In this document: positions 1 to 13,905 of the stretch, one piece after another
Numbering within the stretch: position 1 is the stretch's first letter
Layout: every line of letters begins with the position of its first letter
DNA from: Ignelater luminosus
Lineage: Eukaryota; Arthropoda; Insecta; Coleoptera; Elateridae
DNA length: 64,000 nucleotides
NCBI GenBank assembly: GCA_011009095.1
Contig: VTPC01007996.1
Span: 1-64,000 of the forward strand
Reading direction: 5' to 3'
Position numbers and translations under genes: made by a program
The notes under the pieces: model-generated
What the model was told of the DNA's origin: nothing
Databases searched by the model: none
The model's input: the letters and a program-made list of their open reading frames with translations, nothing else

Positions 1-3000
1 TTTTTTTCGAAAAGGTGAGGTTACTTCCCCAACAAGTTTGTTCATGGTGAATGTGTCGACAACTGGAATTCACATAATACAGAATAGATATGCTGTAAAG
101 TGAAAACCATGTAAAAAATAGAACATACATTTCTTTAAAGTGTGCCCGCACCATTACACTTTCGTCTATGATAGCGGTATTTGTGCCAGAATTCACAAAA
201 TAATAGACACCAAAAAATAAAATACAAATGAAAACTTTAATATCTTAGGTTTTTAATTCAATTCTATTCACTTTCAAATGCAACTTTGACACCCTGTTAT
301 CGCACTGTAGAATCTAGATCTGTATAAGAAACTAGCTCTAATTTTAGCTCTGAAATCTGCTGCAATAATTTCAGAGACATCCTATGTGTACAAAGGGATT
401 ACAGTTTTTGATGTTTCGTGCTTTTCTTTGGGCTACCATGTTTAATGCCGTTTGTCCTGTTTTCTTGATGTTTGTAATTTTGTAGTGCAGCTTTTTGTGG
501 GGTTAATAAATAAAACTTGAAATTAATAATACAAAGATTAGATAAATTTAATTTAAAAAATTAAACAAATCTACAATTGCAAAGCTTTTATCGGAAATTG
601 ATAAAGATAGAACAGTCACATAAAACGCATAAAAGATGTGACATGTTACACAGTAAATTGAGTAAAGGCTGGTTTTTATAAAATCTTGTAAAATACTAAA
701 GATGTATGTTTGTGAATTTAATATTTTGCAATATTTTCTTTTTTTTAGTAAGGAACATAAATTATATTTTAACTGTACTTTACTAAGGAAGTGTAGCGTG
801 TTATCAATACTTGTGTATGTGTATGTGCATTCATTTTATGATTGCGAAAAATATGCAATTATCGTCAACTTTATGCAATGTTCATGATAAAGGATTAACT
901 AAGCTTGTCCTGTATATTATTAAATAATTACAATATTTTTGCGCTACATTCTTAGATTGACTTAGCTTATCAAATATTCGCGTTGCCCTAAAACTGTTGA
1001 ATTATTGTTTCATGCATAATAAAATCGATTTTTTATGAACGTTTTAAGTATATAAATTTAATTGACACGTAGTAAAAGACAAAGACGCATCGCACTGCAC
1101 GCACTTGTAAAGTAACTTTTTGTTTTTCTGACACATTTTCAATGAAGGTAATCTTCTATATAGTGTTTATTTCTTGCATAATGTATGTAAAGATTTATTA
1201 TGTGGAACTTCTGGATTTGCCAAGAGGAAACATCTAAATATTGTTATTTATGATTAACACTGCATTGCAATTTACAACTGCAATGAACGTAAAATATAGA
1301 TTTATGGCAATTTTATTATTAAACTCTTAAAATTTCTAAGCCGCCTCTGTCAACAAAATGTTTGCAAGTTCAGCATGCATTTCTCTTCCTTGGCAAAATA
1401 CTATCAACTAGGAATACTATCAATTGAAACTAATGAGATTTACTATTCAGTACATTATATGAAATAATTGATGGGTAATAACAACAATTTATTTTTGAAC
1501 TTTATAAATTATACGAATCTTTGATATCTAGTACTTTTTATTGTGTAATTCCTCTAAAGCGAATTGTGTTTTAGTATTTCGTTTGAAATTTATAGGCACT
1601 AGATTTTGTAAGATTATTTCTGATTTTATGAAATCATTGATCAATACATATCGTTAGTAAAAACATAGTTTTCACGTTTTAACTTTTTTTTTCAATGTCA
1701 AACAGATTTATAAATAAAGATCGTAAAAATACTAACGAGAAGTACTAAGGTGTTAAGGAAATACAAAAAATCATAAGCCAATGCCAAATTTTTGGTTACG
1801 CGTGTTGTACAAAAATTTATACGCACACATGTTACATTCTTGTTACATTATCAGTTATGAAAATCACAGCTAATATTAAAACAACATCAGTACTAACGTC
1901 ACTATCCCAGACAAATTTGCTGATTTATATAGTTAATTTAGGCTTAGATTTAAAAAGTATTTTTAAGTAACATCATAATTTATTTCTGTTTTTTATTTTA
2001 ATTCTAAATACTTATGTGCATATATCATAGGACAACGTACTGAACTTTTTTAAATATTTAGTAGTTGTAAACAAATTATTTTGATGTATATTTAGTTTTC
2101 TTTAACACAAGGAAGAGGAAGCATGAAATGTTATTTTAAGTTGTCGATAGCAAAAGTAAAAAAACAACTTGAAAATTTTTGATAGGCGGCCAACTATACC
2201 TAGGCACACACACACATACACTAACGTTAACGTAGACACGTAGACCTCTTTGTTTGTTTTTAGAGATACGTAAGTAGTGATAATTGTGCAATTTTACAAA
2301 TAACATACAGCTTCAGACTATTAACTTTTATCAAAATAAAACCCTAAAAATATTTTGGCGAGTGGGTATTTATGTTGTGCAAAATATCATTTTTATAGAT
2401 ATGTAAGTATCTAAAAAACAAATAAGAAATATTGTGGCTAAAAGCTTCCTTTCGCCACAGATAACATTATTATTCCGCATATTTCTTTTTGTAACAAACC
2501 TGTTTCTCTAAGTTTGTTTCTGAAAACAGGTTTTTCATCAGTCGTTGTTTTTGACTCAGTCAGAACCAAAGAAGAGACTCTTGTGAAGCAAAAATATAAC
2601 ATATATTTAAAGATTTTGAGAAATTCCTACTATTCTAGTAACTACCAGAAGAGAATAAGGTAAATTATAAATCCATTGGTGTGTAAGAGTAACTTTAAAA
2701 TATTCACTTCACTTTTGGATTTGTTGCTGCTGCTTATCAGACCAATATGATAAAAGGCACCTCGAAAATGGTTTTTGAAACCATATCTGTAAAAATTCTT
2801 TACAGTCAAAATAACCAAGTTTGGTATTTATAGATATACGCACCTATTCTAATGCATTTTCGCAAAATGGTATACAACAGTATTGGATACCAGAAAACCA
2901 TGAAGGTGCGACATGAAAAGGGGGGAAAGATGGGTGTACGTATTAGAAGCAAACTCCCATAATTTATAAGTATATAAATTTGTCGATTCAGTTTCATCAA

Positions 3001-5340
3001 AATTTAAATCTTAATTTCAATAAAACCTACTGGTCACCGTATGCCCAACACACAACACGCTTATTTTGTTGTGCAGAATGTGGAGTGGTTTTAGCCAATC
3101 TCCTACAATATAGATGCTTGCAAACATACTAGCATGTTAGGCAAAAAAATTTTGAACATCACTGTAATTATTAGATTAACTGGAAGTTAGTTGTAAGCTG
3201 GCTAGAGCTAAAATCGAAAACAGTTGGACAAGATTTAACTAAAATTTGATGTAGGATATAGCACACTAGCCGACAACATATATTAAGAAATTTAGGCTTG
3301 AGAGCTTTTGGCATTCCTAAACAATCATTGAACGATTGTTTTACGCAATGAGCTAAAGGTCTATAGATTTTAGGTTCTGATGACTTATTATATGATTGCC
3401 ACAAAACATAACTTATGTAGAGCATTTTTTGGGTAAACAGTGTAGAACAGCTCAGTGCAATAGGTTAATCAGTACCCTTAAAATGCTGAAGTGATTGTAG
3501 TGCAAGAACTTCTAAACCTACACTGAACAATCTGCATTGTTTTTACCATAACTATGCAATCTTTTTGTTTCATTTTCTATTATCGAAATATTTATTAACA
3601 ATTAATTAAAACGCATTTTGTTGTTTCACCAAGCTCTGCAAATAAGAGAAACCTGTAACTTTACAAACACAATGGTACTAGCTGAAAACCCTTCTGATGC
3701 TTAACAAATATTCATTTTGTTTGAAATTTGATCTGTTTGAGCTTTTAGATGGAACTGCTTAAAGTACCTTTAATCAATTTTTAATTTTACCAAAAGACAA
3801 TATGAGAATTTCTACGAATTGCAAAGAAGATGCAGACTACTCAGAATCAGTTTTTGGTATACGTTGGTATACAAAGAAAACGTTATTGAAAATCAAACCT
3901 GTTAGGGGTTTGCTGTAACATACAGTTAAAATGTTGGTGTTTTGGGTAGATTTTAGGAATGATTTATAATCTCAACCTGAAATGACCGACTTCTTTGTCT
4001 CTAAACGTCACGATTTACAAAGTAAATGCGAGATTTTATTGTTTTTCTTTCATAAAAATGATGTAAACGTTGCCCAAATTGTGGTGGTAATTATATTGGG
4101 AAATGAAATAAAAAGTAGATTGTTGTAACATAATGAACTTTGTGCTTCCAACTATTAATTAGCCAGGTACTGGTACAGAGGGCCCTAAAATCTCTGAATA
4201 CTGCGTTTATAGTTTTTATTCAAAGTATTTATCTTTACGAGCTTACTTGAAATATTCATTGAAAGCCGATACTGTGGTGAATTTTGATCGTCTAGGTTCA
4301 AGTGTTTAAATGTCAAGAGCACTGTCTATACCTACATACAGTATATATACTTGCGAATTTCCCCAAAACAATCAAGATTTTTCTTGCATTCATCTATATA
4401 ACTTAATATCTTAGGAACTAGGGTATAATTTATAACCGCACTTAACAATTAGGAAGTGCAGTAATTAATCTGATTAACAAGATAAATCACACTGAAAAAG
4501 AATAGTCTATAGGAAAATCTGTTTAAAATATAGAAGTCAGCCAAGAATTGTCGTCTAGAAACTATTTAAACCTTTAAATACACAACTTCAAACCTCAAAA
4601 ATGTCAGTATGTATTAATTATGACGGAAGGTTGACCTACATAGAATTGATTTTACATTTCAGATAAATATATTCCTCTGAAACTTTAAAAGTATCTTACG
4701 TAAAATAATATAATACGGAAAGAAAGTGTATTTTGACCAATTTTGAATATCAGAAGCCCTAACTAGAATCGCTAAATTTTTCTCCAACATTAAATTCTCA
4801 TTTTCTGAATCAGCACATCCTTCTTGTTTTTTTCACGTTATGAATTATACACGTTCTGTCTAATATAATCGGAGAAACAAAATATTTCAGGATACCAAAA
4901 TAAAAATAAGCACTCGTGTCCATGGCGCAAGGTTGGCTGACACTGAAATGTAATTTTCACCTAATGAAAAAAGCTAATTAAGTGTTAAGTCGCTTCTACC
5001 TGTCCAGTTCAATATAATGCTGTTTTTTCTTTAACCTTGAACACGTGCGTGTCTTTTTTCTGTTTGGAATTTTTAAAAGGTTTTCAAAAGGATATCAAAA
5101 CAACACAAAAATCATCACTTCGTCACTTATACCTATGTATGCTAAAAAAAAACATTTCGCAAGCTGACATGTATTGGACATCTATCGCTTTCCTATTCCT
5201 GTTGTTGATATTTTAATATTGCCTACTGGTAACAAAACTATTTTATATATATTGATATTAATGTTTACATCCGGCTAAGATTGCACTAATAATTATAATA
5301 ATGATTTTTCAGAATCAAAAGTTTTCACAGGTTTCTCAAT
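1..5340. other. AT-rich noncoding DNA, no gene recognised
   Basis: I see no convincing coding sequence, RNA gene or bounded transposon here. Open frames are all under 90 codons, have AT-driven composition and show no recognisable motif. A short CA run lies near 2203-2216. This is consistent with intergenic or large-intron DNA. Confidence 0.5.
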
Positions 5341-5365
5341 TTTTTCTTTTTTGTTTCAGGTAAGG
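5341..5365 (+). promoter_or_regulatory. Candidate recursive (ratchet) splice site: polypyrimidine tract plus CAG|GTAAGG
   Basis: A pyrimidine-rich tract at 5341-5356 runs directly into CAG (5357-5359), which is followed at once by GTAAGG (5360-5365). A strong 3' splice site therefore abuts a near-consensus 5' splice site with no exon between. This is the known form of recursive-splicing ratchet points in long insect introns. That it is used is inference. The alternative is an ordinary acceptor for a short exon starting at 5360. Confidence 0.4.
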
Positions 5366-5412
5366 CCACATGCTAAAGAGAGGACATTTAATTTTACAAG
5401 GATGAGTCATAA
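5360..5412 (+). other. Possible 53-nt exon downstream of the splice signal
   Basis: Between the acceptor at 5357-5359 and a GTGAGT donor at 5413-5418 lies a 53-nt segment. It is open in only one of its three frames and reads VRPHAKERTFNFTRMSH. If it is not spliced at GTGAGT, that frame stops at TGA 5414-5416, so it could also be a terminal coding exon. I do not recognise the peptide. It may instead be the RS-exon that often accompanies a ratchet point. No partner exon is identified with confidence. Confidence 0.25.
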
Positions 5413-5418
5413 GTGAGT

Positions 5419-6917
5419 TTTAATTGCATATTCTAAAATTAGTCTCGAACTAAATTACATGCATGCATCGTCATAATGCATTCTGATGACTCTTGCATTT
5501 GTAACTGTCTGGCAAAATAGTTACGATCGAAACCGCTTTCAACTTGGACGAACGTGGTACAGGGTTCGCAGACATCGCGTCAAGTCTACTACGGTTAATG
5601 ATAAATTGCATATACGTCGTAATTGATTCAATTTTCTTTATGCTCATTTAAATGGAATGTAAACTCAAAAACCTCCATTACGCTTTTTGTTTACGAACAA
5701 AAAATATACCTGACTAAAATTGCAAAACAAGTTAAACAATTATTTCCATTTCTTGGGCATCTTGTAATTGTAATTTTAAAAAGATTGAAATTAAAAACTA
5801 CCGTCAAAGTAAAGTATATTATTAGACCGAAACTTTACATAGATTTCCATTCGTTACGTTTTGAAGTTCATTTCTTTTGAATTCAGAATTTTGCAATGTG
5901 TAAACTATAATAAATATTATACTTTCTCGTAATTGAATTTCTGCTTCGAATGTTTCCTTATTTTATATTAGAGTATATTATTATAGCATAAATTATTTAA
6001 TGATGAACGTCCTGCCAGATGCAAATTTGTATTATTAATCATACATTGTTCCATTTATAAAGGAAATAAGTAGTATTTTCGCATTGAATTTCAACGCGGA
6101 TTTTCCTCGTCTCCCATCTGTTTGTATTATTCATTGTTTTCTATTAAATGTTATTGTTTGAAATAGATAGGCTTTATTAGCGAGAAAAACCAAAAATAAA
6201 TCAGTACTAATATCTCCCCAAACGGGATTTTACATTTTGCAAATGGATAGATCTTCCGTCATGTGGGAGATGATTTTTTCTCATGGGATTATAAATAATG
6301 TTAATAAACAAAATTTATCCGGGCTAGGTCTCGATTTGCTTGCTTGCTACCTGTTAGGAACTAACAGTTAAGATTAATTTCAACAAATTCTATTTTGTGC
6401 TATTGTTTACTCCACCTTTAACATCGCCTTATAATTTATAATAGCAGATTTGAATAGTGTAGTGTTACAAAACGATACAATATCGCAAACTTCTGGTGCA
6501 AACTTAATACAGCACATGCGGTTTTCCAGCTTTTACAAAATTTCCTGACATTTATATATTTAAGAGTGTCATTGACATTTCTTCGAAGCATATTCTGATT
6601 TGCATTTTCCGTATCGTAACAATTTTTTTACCACTTTTGTGGTACAACCTGTGTGTTCTCGATGTGTCATACAACATATTCCGTGAATCTATCGGGTGAT
6701 CAGAAAGTCCCGACATCTCAGTTAACTATGAAATAACTCGGGGTTTGCCGCTTTTAATTCCGTAAATATGAAGTTTGTTTATTATTTATTCACTATAGTA
6801 ATAAATTATAGTCATGCTGTCTAACAGTTTCAATAGCGCAGACAAAATATTTTTATTCTAAATCGTTTTTGTCCTTTATTGATTAATTTGCAAATTTAAT
6901 TAGAAGTTGTACATATA
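5419..6917. other. Noncoding DNA, no gene recognised
   Basis: A less AT-rich patch at about 5520-5600 is open in two frames, but its exon boundaries are weak. A short transposon-end-like phrase, GGTGATCAGAAAGTCCCG, occurs near 6695-6712 with no partner nearby. Otherwise nothing supportable. Confidence 0.4.
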
Positions 6918-7417
6918 CACTGCTCAAAATTTGAAGTGGGACACATCACAAACTCGCAACACTACGTCAGTTATTTTGTACTATGTAATACACAGCTGAA
7001 TTGCAGTTTCTACAGTTGATATACTTAGACTTGGACCAAGCAGTTGTTTTGATATAACTGTCAAATGTTTATTCTATATTGGCTAGATAGCCAGTAGGTG
7101 TGCACGTGAAACAATTGCACACAGCGCTTATTTTAAATATCTTAAACGCTTGAAACTATAGGATATGCTTAAAAAAGTGTATATGGATAAAACAAGCTTA
7201 TTTTCACTTTAGTAACTCTGGCCACTGCTGTCAGCAGATAGCAGTTTTTGAGAATAAAACAAAAGAAAACCAACAGTTGTAATTATACAATTAATTGACT
7301 CATGTATATGCATTTACGAAGACCATACCAATTCAAAAACGTTTACAAAATGTTACAAATCCTTGTTTTAATTACATCGCTAAGAATTATAACGTCTCAC
7401 TTCAATTTTGAGCAGTG
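6918..7417. mobile_element. 500-bp non-autonomous Tc1/mariner-type element (MITE)
   Basis: The left end CACTGCTCAAAATTTGAAGT and the right end ACTTCAATTTTGAGCAGTG are inverted repeats of about 26 bp with few differences. Each end is flanked by TA (6916-6917 and 7418-7419), the target duplication used by the Tc1/mariner superfamily. The interior has no transposase frame. I infer a non-autonomous derivative mobilised in trans. The family is not identified. Confidence 0.75.
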
Positions 7418-7433
7418 TATTAACAATTCTAAT

Positions 7434-7536
7434 CTCATTTCAACTTAAAATAACCTAATAAATGCAATTTTTAGCTAACATAACCTCATTCTAACTTAAA
7501 ACTATCTAATAAAGGCAACTTTAATTTAACACAACC
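7434..7536. repeat. Diverged two-copy direct repeat, about 52 bp per unit
   Basis: Two adjacent segments share an order of motifs (CATT, AACTTAAAA, CTAATAAA, GCAA, TTTA, ACATAACC or ACACAACC). They resemble an old tandem duplication. The repeat lies immediately right of the TA-flanked MITE. Confidence 0.35.
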
Positions 7537-7539
7537 TTA

Positions 7540-8278
7540 GTTCATAAAGCATGAGCCTCTTGATCTAAAAGCCTAAAACAGCTGAGAGTGACAGAAATTA
7601 GCTGAAAATACAAACAAAAGTGTAATATTTTCCTTCGAGTCTGTATACAAAATAACTCCCTACGTTTGCCCGTTCTTAACTAACTAACGATTAACACATT
7701 TTGTATTGCATTTTACTGATTTTACTGATACGTGGACTTGTTACATTCAAGTATGGGCAGTTATTTTGAAGAATTTTTGAAGAATAAACCAATCTGACTT
7801 ATTAAATGTTATCCCTAATGCAAGTAGAAAGAAGGCCAAAACCCATATTGTTTAAAAAATGTGTTTTTTAATTTTTAACAGTTGGTGCAAATATTTATAA
7901 TTTTGCAATTTTAACAGTTGTAACCTTGAAGGTTGCTGTTCACTAATCTTCATGTCTTTAACTTTAGTATAATTTAGCTACACTTGCTACCAGTTTTTTG
8001 GATCCAACACTTCAAGGTGATCTGTCGAAACTCTATAGGTTCGATATTCTTTCTGTAATGGTAAGTTCACATTCAAGTTCGAGGACCTTCTAATATGAAA
8101 AAACTTCTAAAAGAATAGTTCTCTCAACCTTTTTGATGCTGTTGGCTAGACATCTCCTGCTTTGTTATCTTATGTACAACTCTACAGGATGGTTCTGGTT
8201 CTATTTGTTTAACCTACGAAAGTAATCCATTACAAGATCCGAAATTACTCAGCACTGCCTGATTGTGGTGTGTGTACA
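7540..8278. other. Noncoding DNA, nothing recognised
   Basis: No coding, RNA or repeat structure that I can support. Confidence 0.4.
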
Positions 8279-8498
8279 GGGTGTCTACGAATTCGACACT
8301 ATAACTATGCCAAAATTGATGTTTGTATCTTCTATGGTTCAAAGATTATTCCAAGAAAACTTGTACCAACTTGTCATATTAGAAGAACTATAACTAAACA
8401 AGAAAGCAAGATCGGATGTAAATTTGGCGAAACGTTTCACCGTATTATAAGCCAAGAAATACGTGTTTAAAATTTAATGATCGAATTTGCAGACACCT
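8279..8498. mobile_element. About 220-bp short TIR element
   Basis: The left end GGGTGTCTACGAATTCGA and the right end TCGAATTTGCAGACACC are inverted with about three mismatches in 18-19 positions. The ends begin GGGTGTC/GGTGTC, a phrase common at arthropod DNA-transposon termini. No clear target duplication is visible. The 66-codon frame at 8270-8470 lies almost wholly inside the element and is probably not a gene. A CCCTGTATAT near 8938 could be the far end of a larger element, so the boundaries are provisional. Confidence 0.4.
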
Positions 8499-11400
8499 TT
8501 TCTACCGCTTGATGTAGTGCTATGTATAGACCAAGACTAAAAGGTATTCTGTATCCCAGTCTACCTATATATTCCAGCTCTTATTTTCTGTGGTGGCATG
8601 AAACGTATATATTCAGCGTTATATGACCAACTTCACTAATCTCCTTTTAATGAAATAAAAAGCAGAGCTTATCCTATCTGGGGAACCATACTTAATGTAA
8701 AGTGTTTACCTAGCTCAGGGGTGGAATTGTCTAAATTGGCTCGTATAACGACAAACGCGTTTGTCCACCTCTGATCTAACTCATTGAAACTGTGCTTTTC
8801 CCACGTCTTCCCTTTTGTAGAGTTTATTCTGAATCCGTCTTGTGTTTTCGACTTAACCACCTAATGAAGAGCATGAACCATGAACATTGTTGACATGCTT
8901 TTAAGCAAGTTTATTTCCTTACTAGTGCCCTGTATATCCTTGGGAAAGGACCTCGGTTTCTATTAAACGTTCTCCTGAGCACTATAGGCTCTTGTAGCTT
9001 TGATTTACCATCATGCCACAGTTCCTCTAATTCGATTTATGATTCTCTTAACCGTTAAAATGTGGTTCAATAAGAAAATAAATGAAAAGCTAATATGATT
9101 TTCAAAAAGATGTGCAAAACCTGAAGATAAAATTTGACAATGAAATGGTATGAGATCTTCTAAGAGGAGGGTATATACATTTGCTTATAGCAATATATTT
9201 CAAAACATTTTTAAAAGTCCATGCGAGAATTAATAGAGAGTAGAAGTGTATGTCTGACGCTTTAGAAAGGTTATTCAAAGACAGGATATTTTACAAAAAA
9301 CAAGTAAGAGTAACTTCTTCTGAAAATTAAGTTTCTTAAGATTTATAAGTTTCTAAAACTTCTAATTTTAGGATGTTGCCGTGTATGCTGCTGAACAGCT
9401 AGCAGTTAGCAAACATAAACTGCACATTCGAGGAATGCTCTTGGATGTACCAAATTTGTGTGCAAACACTTCTGCTTAGTAATTGATTGATTCAAGATTA
9501 AGAAAGGCTTTCAAGGACTTTTGCCGAAAAGTACAAAAATGTTTAAGAAAAGCGTCTGTTCTCCAGGCTTCCGCCTCTGATGACTACCTTGATAATAATA
9601 AAAATTTGTAAGATAGTATAGTAACCACTTCATTCTAAAAACGTAACTTGACTCGAAAACGAAATATTCTACAAAAAACGACTTTTGTCAAAGATCGAAC
9701 AGACTTCTTAAAATAGAAAGATCTTGTAGAAAAATAATTTATCCTTCTGTGGCGAAGCACGTTTTTCTTTAAATAGGAATATAAATGTGTGTACATCTAC
9801 TTCTAATGCGGAATATGATATCGAACTTACTTAGAATTTTGTAAAAACAACAAACAACAAAGATTTGGAAAGACTCTACTCAATGTCTTAACGTCATCTT
9901 CGAGGAATATCAAATGAAAAAATTTCAAATTAAGTGTACCTCGGAAATCAAGGTGAAAGTTAATAAAGGTTTTAGAAGAGTCCTGTTACGTTATCATTTT
10001 ATGTTGGCTTTCTCTTAAATTCATTTTATGGGATAACATTTTGATGATAGTCCGCAACTTATTTTTTGTGGGAAAAATGAGCACAAATTGAAGTGAATGT
10101 ATGACTAGGGTTAGAAGTTTATCAGTTTTACTTATTTTAATTTTGTTGGGTTACTTATTGAAAATGCAAATCCAAGATTTTATGTGGTTATTGGAAAAAC
10201 CAAATTTTTTAGAATGACAAAGTTTTAAATGTGTTGTACAAATTGAACCTGTTAAATGGCCAATTAACGAGATTGTGCGATCAATTATTAGTTACTATTA
10301 TCTAACTTTGTTAAAATGGTTCATTTCTACCAAGTAATTTACTGTAATTGAAACTACATAGTAATCTGTTATGTTTTTAATTGCCAAATAATACTTTTGC
10401 ATTTGTGGTGGAAAGAGCAAACTTCGACTTTTTTTCTTGCGAGGTTCATTTATAGGAAAAGTCACATTTTCCTTTTTCTTTTTATGGAAAACCCTCTAAA
10501 TTTAATTTACATCAACCTAACCTCTATACAATAACTACATTTCTTCGTGTGGTATTCTGCATAAAACCACTTAATTATTTATTTAGTGGCACTTTTGATG
10601 TTACCTCTTTGACATTTTAGACAACTTAGTGCGATATTTCTGAACTTTTTCCTTGTTTCGGTGTTGTACAAGGAGCTTTAGATCTTCGCTAAACTTAGTT
10701 TCAGGTTTTTTATTTATTTCCTTATTTTGGATTCTCTAGGGATCAATGATATCCCTTTTACTGAAACACGAAAACAACTTTTTTAATACCCACTACACGC
10801 TATTCGCAATTTTTAGAAAGCATTCGTAATGATGTTTTAAATTATTATGTAAGGGATGTTTTCGACGAAATCTATTTATGCTTCTCTCTTTGGAAGTTTT
10901 TTTAGTAGTTACATTTTATTATAATTGTATTTAAATTTGCTCTGACATAAGGATATTTACTTATCTAAAGATTAGGAAATTTTTTGAAGTTTATAAAGAC
11001 AGAAAGAATAAAAGTTCTCAAGCTAATTAAATACAGATAAAAGAATATTAAGGATTCTGTTTGATTTTTATGACCTAAATGTATTTTCTTCTACAAGGTT
11101 GTCTATAAAGTTTGATGTTATATATCAGAACACAGTATGCCTGGAAGCAGTTTCAATCCCTACTCTCATCATAAACATCCTACGCTTGAATGTTCCGAAC
11201 TCTAGAAGACAAGCATCAGGTATATATATATATTATATACCTAGTATATTACAATAATGTAGTTTGCGTATTCGTGGAATATATCTTTTTGCTAAAGGAG
11301 TAATAACCCTATTAGGATAACATTTTATGATAACAATATCTGATTAATATTAATACAAACAGTAACGGGATCGATCTGCTATAATATTCTGAACTCACTT

Positions 11401-13900
11401 TCCTTAGGATCACGTAATATGTAATTAATAATTTTGATTGTAAATCTATATTTGGTGCTTCAATCCTATTGTATAAACAGTTATAATCAAATTATATAAA
11501 TTAATTAATATCAAGTGGCTATGACACTTAATTAACTTCAAAACAATTGTAATAACTTACGTTTACCGTGCAGAAGCATTATAGTAGGTATGTAATGTAA
11601 CCTAATTTTGTGAAGAGTGAATTATAAACGATAAAAGGAGATGACAGGAACTATCATACTAATAATAATTAATTCATAATTCAGCTTTTATATGCGTGAA
11701 TGTATTTATTCTGCTGATGGTATCACATTGTAGTATCTAGTGAATTTCCGTTACTAATCTATGGTAGATATCTTTTCTCTTATATCTTTCCATTTTTTTT
11801 CTTTTGCTATTGTTAGCGAGGTTTTTACAAAATCTAACAAGATGCTTCAGTATGTTGATAAGTTAAAAGTTTCACTTTGACTTGCTGATACAAGTCTTAG
11901 CATATAATGTTACATTCCCTTCTATACAACTTACAGATTAATTAACTAATAGACGCTTTCGTCGCAGTGTGGTTAATTTTTCTTTTTTTCTTTTGGTTCT
12001 TATTCTGTTGCTTGCCGTACTATATCGTTTCTGTGTTCAATCTATTTCCACTTTTTACCATATCGATTTCTGTTTCGTTCTGTTTTATACTTCCGTATTA
12101 CTTATTCTTTCATGTCAGTATTCTTAAAATCTTCCTTTTAGTGATCTGTTTATAAATGTTTCATCATTCTTTCATGTTTCTACCCTATAGAGTAATACAC
12201 CTAGCACATCTTGAATGTCTTGAGATTTCACTTGTTCTCTATAGGCTTTTTAAGTGAGGAATTAACTATATTAAACATTAATTAATTACGATGTATATCT
12301 AGCTTGGCTGTGTATACCTCCATTTTTCTTCTAGAATACAATAACATAAACTGCCTTACCTAATTAACTTAGCTTGAGCCAAACTATAAACTAAACTGAA
12401 AGTTGGTAATTGTTATTATTACTAGCACAATTGTAATAGATCAGAGGAATACAAACAGGGTTTGAGTAAAATTTCCATAGAAATAATTTTCTTGTGGATT
12501 TCTTAATTTAATTTTGTCTGATATTAGCCATATACTTTTGGTATAAATTTCATAATCTTTTCTTTTAAATAAGATGGAATTACATTTTCCTCTGAAATAA
12601 CTAGTTACTATGTATAACACAATAAAGTGCTTAGCCCTTAGTTCGCTCTGAATAATGATCAAAGGTCTCTCCCATTAGGAGGCGTTTAGGCTATCTTGTG
12701 ACATTTTAGCAAGTTTGCAAAAACATAGTTTTTCTCAAAATAATACTTACACCATTTTAGAGGTTTCTTAAGTCTACTTTAGTCTAATATCGCAGAATCC
12801 TAGAAAAGTTATTTGTAAATTTAATTATTTATCTCATAAAGTCTTCGTTTTTTCCAAAAAATCTAAAGCTTCTAACACTGAAAAGTTTGGTTAAAGAAGC
12901 ATGAGAATTTTATAACTTAAGCAGCAATAAAATGATATTTAATAATTAATAAGCCATAAAATCATCTTAACATATTAATTTAAATATTAACACAATAGAA
13001 AATACGATTTGTCTTTAAGTGTACTACAGTCGATAAAATTATTAACGCCTTGGTGCTCCTGAAAAATATTTAAGGCAAAAACACATAAAAAGATATAATT
13101 TCAGAGAAAACTCTGGAATTTCCAGTTTCTGTTAATATCCTGTAAATCACTTTTATATTATTTTATGACCTTTTGTGTTTCAACTTCCAATATTTGGGAA
13201 AAAACAATAATGATAAAAGAACGGTTTTCCTGCTTTACAATAATCTTTCGAGTGAATGAATCGGAACCGTAGCTAAGTGAATATAGAACAATCGTTCAGT
13301 AGAACAAAGGCAGATGATACTAATACCTAATATTAATTCGAAATTGCTTGCCTTGTACAGCACAAAGTAAATGTATTTATACATTTGACAGCATTTAGGG
13401 TGTAAAGGTAATGTTAAACAGCGTTACTCAGTTCCCTTTTGTTGTTTTCCTGCTTTCTGCCATTGACAGTTAAATTGGATTCATATTTCTTTGTGCAACC
13501 AAGACCTGTGAATTTTGACTTTGGTTGGAAAAATAAGCGTTAAAAATGTTTTTCTCGGTTTTCATTTCTAATTCGAGATTTTTAGATATTTTATTTCTTT
13601 ACAGCAACGGAAATATATTATGTTTATTTAAAATAAAACTCATTAACAAAAAGTACATTAATTGATACATTCGTAAAATCTACTTTTATGAATGTCTTCG
13701 AAATATCATTTCATATTTTGTATTTATAAAGAAGAATCCTATTTTATCAATATATTCTACTTTAAAGGTTGATACCTTTAAATTATAGAAAACTATTATG
13801 GTTGTAATAGATTTGTTAATGTATTTTTTCAAAATATCAAATTACCAAAAATTCATTTACCAAGATTCTCTGGATTTGTAATATTGGTTGGAATTTTTGA
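8499..13900. other. AT-rich noncoding DNA, no gene recognised
   Basis: Only short chance frames occur, none with recognisable motifs. A 9-bp inverted pair CCTATAGAG/CTCTATAGG occurs near 12184 and 12237 but is too small to interpret. Confidence 0.45.
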
Positions 13901-13905
13901 AATTT

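Noticed and set aside
8270..8470. 66-codon plus-strand frame
   Set aside because: Almost entirely inside a short TIR element; no motif.
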